Origin: Bacillota bacterium
Lineage (GTDB): Bacteria; Bacillota; Clostridia; Acetivibrionales; DTU013
NCBI GenBank assembly: GCA_023418915.1
Contig: JAEZYU010000115.1
Coordinates: 1 to 25,217 of the forward strand
Direction of reading: 5' to 3'
Length of the DNA stretch: 25,217 bases
Shown here: piece by piece, positions 1 through 7,738 of the stretch
Position numbering within the stretch: the stretch's first letter is position 1
Layout: each line of letters begins with the position of its first letter
The notes under the pieces: generated by a model
What the model saw: the letters and a program-made list of their open reading frames with translations, nothing else
What the model was told of the DNA's origin: nothing
The model's database searches: none
Position numbers and translations under genes: made by a program

Positions 1-1
1 G

Positions 2-1309
2 GATGGCAGTTATACTTCGGTTGACTTGGAAGATCTTAGTGGTACCGCAGGCGATAGTGTGACACCGGCTGTAAATAGCTACGAAGGCTTTTCATCTCCT
101 GAGCCGCAGACCGTAACCATAGCAGCAGACGGAAGCACCGTGGTTGAATATAGATATAAGCGCAACAGCTACACTCTGACTTTTGATGCGAATGGAGGTA
201 CAGGCGGCACTTCAGTACAAGCTAAGTTTAGCGCACAAATCACTGCTCCGTCAGTAACAAGAGAAGGTTATACATTTGTTGGCTGGGATTCTGATGTTTT
301 GGATGTAATGCCCACACATAGCCTATTGTATACCGCGCAATGGATAGCAAACCAATACAATGTTACCTTTGATTCCAACGAAGGTACGAGCTGCTCAGCC
401 ATTGTTGTGACTTATGGTTCACCTTATGGCGAATTGCCGGTTACTGAGCATTCCGATTTTACGTTTGCAGGCTGGTATAATGCCGAGAGCGGCGATAACG
501 GATACGGGGAACTCATCACAGATATGACCATTGTAACCATCGCATCCGATCACATCCTTTACGCAAAATGGAATATAACTGGCGGAGCTGATACTCCGGA
601 AGAGCTGGCTGCAGCTCTGGCAGTTGATAATGCGGAAGCAAGTAAAAACCACAATGATTTCCTGAATGCTCAGGTGCTTGTTGCAGCATTATCAGACACA
701 GCATATAAAAATACATTACAGATGAGACTGGACAGCATAGTTATTGTATATAACCTGTCGCTTTATAATGGAATCATACAAATCTATCCGGATCGATATG
801 AGCAAGGTTCTACAGTAACCGAGTATGCTAATGACTTATTTGAGTTTGTTATCACTGGAGAGCTTATGGCCGACACTCCGCTGAAGGTCTACAATGATAC
901 TGATAGTCCCGTGACTTACGATATTACTCTTAGAGATGCAAAAATATTGGGAGATGATGTATTATGGGCTACTGCTGTAAAGTTCATTTATGGCGATGGA
1001 TCAGCTATCAGCGGCGATCATGATAACATGATAATAAACCTTACTATTGACGGAAATGTTAGTATTGAGGGATATGGCCATGTTGGACTGCAATCTGATG
1101 GTGAGGTTACTGTGAATCTTGTAGGAACTGGAAGCAGTACGTTCAATTGTGCAGATGCGGGGTACCATAACTGTGCCGTTGGTGATAAAGTCTTATTAAT
1201 TGTTAAAGATGAAAATGTTGCAGAGATGAGGGTACAGGGTACAGTTATAGATATATCTGATATAGGGGAAGCATACTTACACGAACCGCTAGAGATAATA
1301 TTTAAGTAA
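2..1309 (+). CDS. Partial cell-surface protein with InlB-type (Listeria-Bacteroides) repeats, 3' end only
   Basis: The reading frame is open from the window edge (first full codon at base 2), so the N-terminus, including any signal peptide, lies outside. The visible start has a MucBP-like stretch (about the first 45 residues, ending in VVEYRYKRN). Two InlB B-repeat/Flg_new modules follow, recognisable by FDANGGTGG..EGYTFVGW..YTAQW and FDSNEGT..FTFAGWY..LYAKW. Modules of this kind are common in surface or secreted adhesins and polysaccharide-binding proteins of Firmicutes. The last ~230 residues are rich in beta-strand-like and Asn/Asp/Gly sequence (for example GDGSAISGDHDNMIINLTIDG) and match no domain I recognise. 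No LPXTG sorting signal or C-terminal membrane anchor is present, so anchoring must be N-terminal or non-covalent, or the protein is released. A strong terminator follows directly. Confidence 0.8.
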   Translation, partial: DGSYTSVDLEDLSGTAGDSVTPAVNSYEGFSSPEPQTVTIAADGSTVVEYRYKRNSYTLTFDANGGTGGTSVQAKFSAQITAPSVTREGYTFVGWDSDVLDVMPTHSLLYTAQWIANQYNVTFDSNEGTSCSAIVVTYGSPYGELPVTEHSDFTFAGWYNAESGDNGYGELITDMTIVTIASDHILYAKWNITGGADTPEELAAALAVDNAEASKNHNDFLNAQVLVAALSDTAYKNTLQMRLDSIVIVYNLSLYNGIIQIYPDRYEQGSTVTEYANDLFEFVITGELMADTPLKVYNDTDSPVTYDITLRDAKILGDDVLWATAVKFIYGDGSAISGDHDNMIINLTIDGNVSIEGYGHVGLQSDGEVTVNLVGTGSSTFNCADAGYHNCAVGDKVLLIVKDENVAEMRVQGTVIDISDIGEAYLHEPLEIIFK

Positions 1310-1324
1310 GCTGCCTAGAGTATC

Positions 1325-1354
1325 AGGCCGTATGTATATCATACGGCCTTTCTC
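1325..1354 (+). terminator. Rho-independent terminator of the surface protein gene
   Basis: A perfect 10-bp stem AGGCCGTATG / CATACGGCCT (1325-1334 and 1340-1349) with a 5-nt loop is followed by TTCTCT, 16 bases after the stop codon. Confidence 0.85.
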
Positions 1355-1589
1355 TATGGGTGCATTTTTATACCTGAGATAAGAGTATTGCAGGAAATAG
1401 TATGGATATAAAAAGATATGTATTATATACTAGATTTAACAGTATGTGGTCATGTTTGTCGCTGGATATCTTATGATAGCTACTAAAACAAGCACTTTGC
1501 CTTTCAGGTAGCGGTGAGCAAAACAGCAACAAACGAAAAAACATTATTTTGCAGGTTATTTTGAATAAAAATAGTTCAGGGGGTTGCCA
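1355..1589. other. Intergenic space before the CPBP protease gene
   Basis: AT-rich spacer. I see no convincing promoter hexamers and no copy of the dispersed repeat. The ribosome binding site AGGGGG (1578-1583) of the next gene lies at its end. Confidence 0.5.
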
Positions 1590-2522
1590 ATGAAAATTTT
1601 TAAGAGCAAGTATAATGAAGTTCGAGCTGTGTGGAAAATTTTATGCGTTTTGACGACATTCTATATCACGACTTTTATTTTAACAACAATTCTTTCTTTT
1701 ATTTATACGTTTTATAGTGTTATTTCAACTGGAATAACTGATCCGGCTGTGCTTATTGAAAAAATTATGAATGACAATGTTTTAATTGTATCAACAGGCA
1801 TTATACAAAACCTGGCGATGATATTCGCTGTAATCTTGTTCTGGAAGGTATTTGACAGAAAGCCCATAAAGGAAATAGGATTAACTTCTATAAAAAACGG
1901 CGCCGGGGATCTGCTGTCTGGATTGATTTTTGGGGCTATATCCATTACTGTTATTTTCTTTATATTCCTTATGACGGGTCAGATCACTGTCACAAACGAT
2001 TTTTTGAATCCGAGTTTTTCATGGATGCTTTTAGCTGACTTTATCCTGATGATATTTGTGGGTATTGGAGAAGAGGTGTTTTCAAGAGGATACTGCATGA
2101 CGATATTGAAACGATGCAGCATTTTTATTGTGTTTATTATACCAAACGTCATATTTGCACTTCTTCATATACTGAATAATAATGTCGGCATTATCCCACT
2201 TATCAATATATTCCTTATCGGACTGCTTTTTTCATTCATGTACAAGATTCGCGGGAACATATGGATGCCAATTGGTTACCATATAACGTGGAACTATTTC
2301 CAGGGCAGTGTTTTCGGCCTGCCTGTTAGCGGAAATGAAATGGAGGGGATATATACCTCTAAACTTGTTTCGGAGAACATCTTCAACGGGGGAGGCTTTG
2401 GGCCTGAAGGCGGATTGATTGTGACTCTATTGATAATTGTCTGTATTGCATTGTTTGCTGCATATGCTAAGAAAGGGTTTACCAATACAAGCACAAAGCC
2501 GGAAACTACCGCAGAAGTGTAA
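1590..2522 (+). CDS. CPBP family intramembrane metalloprotease
   Basis: 310-residue polytopic membrane protein of the CPBP (CaaX protease/bacteriocin-processing, Abi) family, PF02517. All three family motifs are visible: EEVFSR (E161, E162, R166), FALLH (F189, H193) and HITWN (H231, N235). These supply the catalytic glutamates and metal-binding histidines placed in membrane helices. Known members process prenylated proteins or peptide pheromones, or give self-immunity to bacteriocins; the substrate here is unknown. The ATG at 1590 is preferred because AGGGGG ends 6 bases before it, whereas the upstream in-frame TTG (1584) touches the ribosome binding site. No bacteriocin gene or other partner is adjacent. 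The gene is monocistronic and is followed by a repeat cluster whose first copy is palindromic. Confidence 0.88.
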   Translation: MKIFKSKYNEVRAVWKILCVLTTFYITTFILTTILSFIYTFYSVISTGITDPAVLIEKIMNDNVLIVSTGIIQNLAMIFAVILFWKVFDRKPIKEIGLTSIKNGAGDLLSGLIFGAISITVIFFIFLMTGQITVTNDFLNPSFSWMLLADFILMIFVGIGEEVFSRGYCMTILKRCSIFIVFIIPNVIFALLHILNNNVGIIPLINIFLIGLLFSFMYKIRGNIWMPIGYHITWNYFQGSVFGLPVSGNEMEGIYTSKLVSENIFNGGGFGPEGGLIVTLLIIVCIALFAAYAKKGFTNTSTKPETTAEV

Positions 2523-2554
2523 ATTAACACAAGTGTGATCTGTAGAAACCTGAC

Positions 2555-2650
2555 AGAAGCGTCCTCTTTTGGGGACGCTTCTCACGTTTCAGCCAAAGAG
2601 TGAGGGGGACGCTTCTCGCATTTCAGCCAAAGTTAGGGAGAAAGCTCTTA
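2555..2650 (-). repeat. Dispersed repeat cluster A (two copies plus a decayed one, one palindromic)
   Basis: Complement-strand copies of core GTGAGAAGCGTCCCC lie at 2571-2585 and 2605-2619 (the second with GCGAG). They form a 34-bp direct repeat that shares the flank TTTCAGCCAAAG. A decayed third copy may follow at 2635-2650. The first copy is paired with an upstream inverted half: arms AGAAGCGTCC (2555-2564) and GGACGCTTCT (2573-2582) form a 10-bp hairpin with an 8-nt loop, the most REP-like member in the window. Confidence 0.85.
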
Positions 2651-2750
2651 TCATCAGAATCCTATCCCTCACACTTAATGAAATCTTCTTGAGCTTATAC
2701 CACATAAAGCGCAGGTATGGTAATTTATCATCAATTTAGCACAGCATCAC

Positions 2751-2833
2751 TGTTAAAAAAGTGAGAACTGTCCCCACCTGAGAAAAAAGTGAGAACTGTC
2801 TCCTCCTGAGAAAAAGGTGAGAACTGTCCCCTC
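2751..2833 (+). repeat. Dispersed repeat cluster B, three copies at exact 28-bp period (ACTG subfamily)
   Basis: Copies start at 2761, 2789 and 2817, exactly 28 bp apart, with core GTGAGAACTGTCCCC (the middle one has TCTCC). They differ from the main family by AACTG instead of AAGCG. The spacer is CACCTGAGAAAAAA-like. The last copy ends within 3 bases of the stop codon of the DUF4097 gene on the other strand. Confidence 0.9.
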
Positions 2834-3820
2834 CTATTTTCTGATACTGATATCGCCGGAAGAGGATGTGATTGCGACAGTACTGCTGCCATTTCCCACA
2901 GTTCCGTTAAGCTCGTGCTCCTTACCATATCCAGTCACTGTGACTGGAAAATCACAATCGATTTCACCGGAGGTAGATTTACATGTTAGTTTAAACGTAG
3001 CCGTATCAGGCAGTTTTAGTATTGTTTCTCCAGACGTAGTTGATATTCCCATGTTATCTGAGAGTACCGATGTATACAAAGAAATGTCACCGCTTATAGA
3101 CTTTGCAATTGTATTGCCTAAATTGCCCGACATTTTTATCTCGCCTGAAGTAGATTCCAGTTCTATGGCTGCGGCCTCAATATTCTCTGATATAAAGTCA
3201 CCAGATGTCGTCTTAACACTAAATTCGTTAAATTTTCCCTTAGCATTGATTTCGCCAGAAGTTGAATCAAGGACCGCAGTGAAAGCATTTACATAGTCGG
3301 CCTTTATATCTCCTGATGTAGTTCTGATCGAAAGATTCTTTATCGATAAATCACCTGTAGTCACTTCTCCTGAAATGGATTTCACACTGATCGATTCACT
3401 AAACGGAGACGGAATGTATACATCAAGCTTAAGATTGCTTCTATAATTGATATTCAGCCCATTATGGTTATCATCTATTTTAATATGCATCCTGCCTTCA
3501 TCTTTACTAAGTACCAACTCAGGTTTGTATGATTTATTACCTGAAGAATAGCCGCCGTAAAAATGTGCTTTCAATTCACTTGAGTTTGTACTGATAATGT
3601 TGATATCTTCACTCTGACTTTCGATGCTGATCGAGGTGATCTCATGCAGTTCTGATGTTTTTTCTTCATTAATTGTTTTCTCATATGAGTCAATGTTGCT
3701 AAATGAAAACCCAGAAACACCGTATTGTATGAAAAAGATGATTCCGGCGATCGATGCAGAGCCGATAAATATTATCGCGAGTATTGCGACCAACTTTTTA
3801 ATATTAATACTTCTCATCAT
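2834..3820 (-). CDS. DUF4097 beta-strand repeat protein with N-terminal membrane anchor
   Basis: 328 residues. It has a short basic N-terminus, one membrane segment (about residues 8-30, VAILAIIFIGSASIAGIIFFI) and then an external beta-helical domain. That domain has eight or more repeats of the type TTSGDI / STSGEI spaced about 20 residues apart, the signature of the DUF4097 family (LiaG-like proteins). The family often accompanies PadR and HAAS-domain proteins and is linked to cell-envelope stress; its biochemical role is not established. ATG 3820 is chosen because AAGGAG (3831-3836) lies 10 bases upstream. The longer TTG start at 3850 has no such site and would extend the overlap with the preceding gene. 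As chosen, it overlaps the HAAS gene by 17 bases, implying translational coupling. Confidence 0.85.
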   Translation of the reverse strand: MMRSINIKKLVAILAIIFIGSASIAGIIFFIQYGVSGFSFSNIDSYEKTINEEKTSELHEITSISIESQSEDINIISTNSSELKAHFYGGYSSGNKSYKPELVLSKDEGRMHIKIDDNHNGLNINYRSNLKLDVYIPSPFSESISVKSISGEVTTGDLSIKNLSIRTTSGDIKADYVNAFTAVLDSTSGEINAKGKFNEFSVKTTSGDFISENIEAAAIELESTSGEIKMSGNLGNTIAKSISGDISLYTSVLSDNMGISTTSGETILKLPDTATFKLTCKSTSGEIDCDFPVTVTGYGKEHELNGTVGNGSSTVAITSSSGDISIRK

Positions 3821-4412
3821 ATACTTTATTCTCCTTATCCTTATTTCCAATAATACTAATATTTGTTTTGATATAACCGGCAGTTGCTTTGAGGCACCAC
3901 TTTGTCAATTGAACAGTCGCTATTGTGAACAATAATCCCAATGCTGTTATACTGATAGATCCAAAGATCAAGACAGCCGGGTTTATTGCCGGTACACTGA
4001 CCCATGCAGGGAGCAGGGGATCTAGTATTGTTGCAATAATCACAGCAACTCCTGATATGGTGAGTGATAACGATATGGCAAGGAAAGACGCTATTATGGA
4101 GAAAACTACTGCAAATACTGGGATCATAAAAATTAGGTTGAAAAATCCCAGACTTATAGCGGCAAAAACCGCTCGCAATACATTTGTTCCGGAACTATTT
4201 TTATGAGCCTGGTGCACGATGAATTCAGCTTTGTATTGCTTTGCGTTTGCTTTCGGATCTCCAAGCGACAATGATATTTCTTCTTCTGTTTTACCCTGTT
4301 CAAGGCCTATATCAAAGTGTTCAGTGAAATCGTATATGATCTCATCTCTGGCTTCTGTGGAGATGTTCCCCAAAGCACTTCTTAATTTAGTTAAATACTC
4401 TTTTTTATTCAT
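3804..4412 (-). CDS. HAAS/DUF1700 domain integral membrane protein
   Basis: 202 residues. Residues 1-60 form the HAAS (DUF1700) domain: MNKKEYLTKLRSAL start, then EIIYDFTEHF and LGDPKANAKQY. Three or four hydrophobic segments follow (about 75-185). HAAS domains are helical modules found beside PadR regulators, where they are thought to act as sensors or adaptors in envelope-stress circuits. The start codon overlaps the padR stop codon in an ATGA arrangement and has AAGGAG 8 bases upstream, so the two genes are translationally coupled. The 3' end overlaps the DUF4097 gene. Function is inferred from family and context only. Confidence 0.85.
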   Translation of the reverse strand: MNKKEYLTKLRSALGNISTEARDEIIYDFTEHFDIGLEQGKTEEEISLSLGDPKANAKQYKAEFIVHQAHKNSSGTNVLRAVFAAISLGFFNLIFMIPVFAVVFSIIASFLAISLSLTISGVAVIIATILDPLLPAWVSVPAINPAVLIFGSISITALGLLFTIATVQLTKWCLKATAGYIKTNISIIGNKDKENKVYDEKY

Positions 4413-4729
4413 GCGATCATCTCCTTCCCGATGATGTTGCTGACTCCCTTAACCAGTGCAAGCCATTCATTTACTAGTTCGTTTTTCGTTGATACTCCAA
4501 ATTCAGTCAGTTTGTAGTATTTTCTTGAGGGCCCTTCCTGTGATTCTTCAAGGTAAGTGGTCAGGTAGCCTTCGTCCTTTAGCCTCTTGAGCAGGGGGTA
4601 TATGGTGCCTTCTGCTATCATTATGCTTTTTGAGATTTCATTAACAAGTTCATAGCCATAACAATCCTTTTTCGTCAGCATACTTAGCACACATAACTCA
4701 AGTACGCCTTTTTTTAATTGGATATTCAT
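4409..4729 (-). CDS. PadR family transcriptional regulator
   Basis: 106 residues. It is a winged helix-turn-helix of the PadR family: KKGVLELCVLSML, CYGYELVNEIS, EGTIYPLLKRLKDEGYL and SRKYYKLTEFG are the standard family blocks. The length suits a short (PadR-s2-like) member with one C-terminal dimerisation helix. The start is ATG 4729, preceded by AAAGGA at 7-8 bases. An in-frame ATG at 4747 has no ribosome binding site. It heads a three-gene overlapping operon (padR, HAAS, DUF4097) and is probably autoregulated, as PadR proteins of such operons usually are. A good promoter lies 45-73 bases upstream. Confidence 0.9.
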   Translation of the reverse strand: MNIQLKKGVLELCVLSMLTKKDCYGYELVNEISKSIMIAEGTIYPLLKRLKDEGYLTTYLEESQEGPSRKYYKLTEFGVSTKNELVNEWLALVKGVSNIIGKEMIA

Positions 4730-4773
4730 TATAGTTTTCCTTTCCATCTATTGTTTTCCATTTATGCAGGTAT

Positions 4774-4802
4774 ATCATATCACACGCTACTAAACAATGC
4801 AA
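4774..4802 (-). promoter_or_regulatory. Promoter of the padR-HAAS-DUF4097 operon
   Basis: On the minus strand TTGCAT (-35, 4797-4802) is followed by a 17-bp spacer and TATGAT (-10, 4774-4779), placing the start near 4767. TAGTA occurs on both sides of the -35 box (TTAGTACC and TTTAGTAGC), which may be part of a PadR operator. Confidence 0.65.
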
Positions 4803-4823
4803 GGTACTAAATAAAATTACTTA

Positions 4824-4920
4824 GGGGACGCTTCTCACCTTTTGGACAAAGAAAGTGGGACGCTTTTCACCTTTTTAGCATTCAGCCTAAATGAGAATAG
4901 AGGCGCTTATCATCTCTTGG
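4824..4920 (-). repeat. Dispersed repeat cluster C (two copies plus one decayed)
   Basis: Complement-strand copies lie at 4824-4838 (perfect core GTGAGAAGCGTCCCC) and 4857-4871 (GTGAAAAGCGTCCCA). A decayed copy (GATGATAAGCGCCTC) lies at about 4900-4914. The cluster sits just upstream of the padR promoter. Confidence 0.82.
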
Positions 4921-5119
4921 ATTTAAACTGATCGCTATTGTAGTGTACAAGTAAGAATACTGATGTTTCAAGACGTTGTAAGTGCAGCAGCAGAGCGTCC
5001 TGAGGCTTCGCACAATATTCCTGGTGATTATAATTTTTGGATATGTCAGTTTATTTCTTTGATTTATCTAGTTGATTGCATATCAAACAAATCACAAAAT
5101 ATATTAACATAAACATATT
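4921..5119. other. Spacer before the SIMPL gene
   Basis: No gene seen. It contains a small inverted repeat TTGAT-tgcat-ATCAA (5072-5086) about 35 bases before the SIMPL start and no convincing promoter. Confidence 0.4.
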
Positions 5120-5884
5120 ATGGTAGTGATATCATGTTTGAAAGAAGATGAGTTTCTTATGGCCTTTTTACAACGAGCCGGCGTTCCTAATAATGAATTA
5201 AAATGCCCACTGATTTATTTAGTGACACCTCAAATGTGCACAATGAGAATCGACGGTAAGGAAAGTGTCTTTGCTGAACCAGACAGAGTAAGCGTTATAC
5301 TCGGTGTTCAAACAGAAAATATGCAACTGGAGGCAGCACAGAGTGAAAACACACAAAGAATCACGAGTGTTATTGCAGCGATAATAAGTCTCGGGGTTAA
5401 CAGAAATGACATTAGAACACAGACATACCAAATCCAACCTCAATATGATTATGTAAATGGAGAACAAGTGTTTAGAGGGTACAGGGTAGTACATGAATTG
5501 AAGGTCGAAATAGACAATGCAAGAGACGTTGGAAAGATTATTGACGTAGCTGTGCGAGCTGGTGCGAATGAAGTTAGTAATATAAGCTTTTATGTCTCCA
5601 AACCGCAACAGTATTATGAAATGGCACTAAATATGGCAATAGGTAATGCTATATCTAAAGCTGAGTCTATTGGTAGAAGGATCAATGTTTATGTAAACCC
5701 AACTCCGATCAAAATAACTGAAAAAGCGTTGCAGGATATTACACCTTTGCCTTATGTTTCGATGCAGGCAGCTAGTGGGACTACACCTGTTCAACCTGGT
5801 TTGATTGAGATAACAGCACAGATCGAAAGTACTTTTGCATACGCATGTAATATATATGGCAGATGCTTTGAGCAGCGATTTTAG
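5120..5884 (+). CDS. SIMPL (DUF541) domain-containing protein
   Basis: 254 residues. From about residue 42 the sequence follows the SIMPL/DUF541 family (PF04402; BP26/OMP28-like): MRIDGKESVFAEPDRVSVILGVQTE, then RITSVIAAIISLGVNRNDIRTQTYQIQPQYDYVNGEQVFRGYRVVHELKVEI, then DVGKIIDVAVRAGANEVSNISF. The family forms ring-like assemblies and is mostly periplasmic or exported; its role is poorly defined. No signal peptide or membrane segment is visible, so this member appears cytoplasmic or is exported by another route. The true start is uncertain: the ATG at 5120 lacks a clear ribosome binding site and the first ~40 residues look unlike the family. The gene is monocistronic and convergent with the hydrogenase gene. 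Confidence 0.8.
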   Translation: MVVISCLKEDEFLMAFLQRAGVPNNELKCPLIYLVTPQMCTMRIDGKESVFAEPDRVSVILGVQTENMQLEAAQSENTQRITSVIAAIISLGVNRNDIRTQTYQIQPQYDYVNGEQVFRGYRVVHELKVEIDNARDVGKIIDVAVRAGANEVSNISFYVSKPQQYYEMALNMAIGNAISKAESIGRRINVYVNPTPIKITEKALQDITPLPYVSMQAASGTTPVQPGLIEITAQIESTFAYACNIYGRCFEQRF

Positions 5885-5921
5885 CAGCAAGCTTAGGTGA
5901 GAGATACTAGAATGAATCGAT

Positions 5922-5997
5922 GACCTCAAGTGAGAGAAAGGTGAGAAGCGTCCCCCAAATTGCGACCTCAAGTGAGAGAGAGGTGAGAAGCGTCCCC
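5922..5997 (+). repeat. Dispersed repeat cluster D (two copies, 42-bp period)
   Basis: Cores GTGAGAAGCGTCCCC at 5941-5955 and 5983-5997 are each preceded by GACCTCAAGTGAGAGA, so a 42-bp unit is duplicated. It fills the space between the convergent SIMPL and hydrogenase genes. Confidence 0.9.
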
Positions 5998-6006
5998 ACG
6001 CTCCTC

Positions 6007-7389
6007 TTATTCTCTTGTCAGCAGCTTTGAAATGCGTTCGTTATCAACAACATCCTCTATTGAATTCACACCCAATTGCTTGAGGATTTTCATTACGTTA
6101 AGGTTGTCAAATGGTGTCATAATGAGTGAATCTTCTCCGTACTCATTTACTATTTTTGCAGCGCAGCCTGTTTCGATATTTGTCCTGGGTCCACCAACAC
6201 AGCCTCCGGCACAACCCATGCCTTCGATGAAATTAGCATCAATGTCCTTGCCGGTAGACAGGGCTTCAAGCAACTCCTTGCAGTTTTTGATTCCATCCAC
6301 CTTTTTAGCTTTCAGCTTGATTACTCTGCGCGGTTCGAGTCTGTTTACCACGGTTTTGACAGAAAAACTTACGCCGCCTGTGCGTGCGTAAAGACGACCG
6401 CCCATTGAAGCCTGGTCCTTTTCTTCTCCCACCAGGCTTTCAGGGTGTATGTCCAGTGCTTTGAATACTTCAGTCAATTCTCTGAAATTGACGACAAAGT
6501 CAATAGCGCCTTTTAGCTCAGGCTCATTTATTTCATTTTTTTTGGCAATACAGGGAGCGAAAAACACTACCTTCGCACCTTCATATAATTCCTTCAAAAA
6601 TCTGCCTGATGCGATCATTGGTGATACGGAAGGAGACATATGACTGAACATGCCAGGGAAGCCCTTTTTAGTAAGATTGAACCATACAGGGCAGCAGCAG
6701 CTTGTAAGGAAAAAGTCCTTCTCTGTTTTTACCAGATGGCTGAACTCAAAGGCTTCGCGGATAGTCAGAATGTCCGCAAACATTGCCACTTCGATCATAT
6801 CGGTAAATCCCATAAGTTTAAAGGCGGTGCGCAGTTGACCAAGCGTGACATTGTCGCCGAACTGACCAGCTATTGCCGGCGCTACTGCAGCAAAAACAGT
6901 AGTGTTCTTGTCTTTTAGTAAATCGATCAATGGAATAAATTCGATTTTATCAGCTAAAGCGCCAAAATCGCAGCTTGTGACGCATTCTCCGCAGGAGAGA
7001 CATTTATCATTTACAATGACCGGACCTTCGCTGCGCTTATAAATATGGGCTTCATGTTTACATATATTCTTGCAGTTCACGTTATCGCATAATTCACAAA
7101 CACCATCTATTTTAGCAATAACAGGTTCGCCTACAGACCCCGATTTCCTGACCAGATCCAATTCGTCCTTAAAATCCTTGCCGCCTCTGGGGTCCAGTCC
7201 CATTGCAATTCTTATATGATCCTTTATAAACGGGATGTCTTTTTCGACAAAATTGAATTTTTTCATGATATGAAATGCCAACTTGTTCATGTCTTCGACA
7301 TTGTTCAATTGACCATTCCAGTACATTTTTACAAGCTCTCCGAATATTCTCATCCTTTTTTCCTGAAAACCGGTAAATCTGTCATCCAT
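6007..7389 (-). CDS. [FeFe]-hydrogenase-family iron-sulfur protein, probably group B-like
   Basis: 460 residues, no signal peptide, so cytoplasmic. It has two 4Fe-4S sites: C98-x2-C-x4-C-x3-C110 and C130-LSC-GEC-VTSC140. The H-cluster domain follows with all four ligand cysteines: L1 TSCCCPVW (C233, with relay Cys C232), L2 APCIAKKNE (C280) and L3 EGMGCAGGCVGGP (C393, C397). The L3 loop lacks the GGGQP of prototypical group A enzymes, and L1 carries an extra cysteine. This, with the N-terminal region unlike CpI, suggests the poorly characterised group B. Likely roles are ferredoxin-linked hydrogen metabolism or sensing in a fermentative anaerobe. No hydEFG maturases or partner subunits are in the window. 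AGGAGG lies 7 bases before the ATG. Confidence 0.87.
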   Translation of the reverse strand: MDDRFTGFQEKRMRIFGELVKMYWNGQLNNVEDMNKLAFHIMKKFNFVEKDIPFIKDHIRIAMGLDPRGGKDFKDELDLVRKSGSVGEPVIAKIDGVCELCDNVNCKNICKHEAHIYKRSEGPVIVNDKCLSCGECVTSCDFGALADKIEFIPLIDLLKDKNTTVFAAVAPAIAGQFGDNVTLGQLRTAFKLMGFTDMIEVAMFADILTIREAFEFSHLVKTEKDFFLTSCCCPVWFNLTKKGFPGMFSHMSPSVSPMIASGRFLKELYEGAKVVFFAPCIAKKNEINEPELKGAIDFVVNFRELTEVFKALDIHPESLVGEEKDQASMGGRLYARTGGVSFSVKTVVNRLEPRRVIKLKAKKVDGIKNCKELLEALSTGKDIDANFIEGMGCAGGCVGGPRTNIETGCAAKIVNEYGEDSLIMTPFDNLNVMKILKQLGVNSIEDVVDNERISKLLTRE

Positions 7390-7738
7390 ACAAGTTCCTC
7401 CTGTGGGGGTTCATAGTTGTTTTTTATGCAAACACTAAACGCATACCACTAAACATAGAGTATCAAACATAAAAAAGAACCATTACACTAAAAGTGCGCT
7501 AATAAATATACAAAAATGAAATGTGTAATGTAAGCAGGTATTTAGACGAATATCAGTTTACTATCTGTTCAAAGCTGTCCAACACCATGTTTCTTGTAGG
7601 TACACATTTTGTTTTACGCTCAATTCGAAGACGTGCATATTGCTTCGTTACAACGCTTTGGTGCTAAGAGAATTCCACGATTATGAAAATTTCATCACCA
7701 TTGCGCATTTAAATACCAGTGTATATGCTCGTCGTTCG
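7390..7738. promoter_or_regulatory. Upstream region of the hydrogenase gene with direct CACTAAA repeats
   Basis: 349 bases between two minus-strand genes. CACTAAA (TTTAGTG on the coding strand) occurs at 7433, 7447 and 7486. The first two lie in a 14-bp tandem 44-66 bases before the start codon, and the third is part of the palindrome CACTTTTAGTG. These could be operator elements. No clear -10/-35 pair, terminator or dispersed repeat copy was found. Confidence 0.4.

Noticed and set aside
2817..3296. 159-codon open frame on the plus strand
   Set aside because: Antisense shadow of the DUF4097 gene. Its regular pattern (ISPEV repeats) is the complement of the TSGEI repeats.
5219..5608. 129-codon minus-strand open frame across the SIMPL gene
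   Set aside because: It is antisense to a recognisable SIMPL domain, without a ribosome binding site or family features.
6640..6918. Plus-strand open frames inside the hydrogenase gene
   Set aside because: They are antisense to a gene with complete, well-conserved iron-sulfur and H-cluster motifs, and they show no domain.
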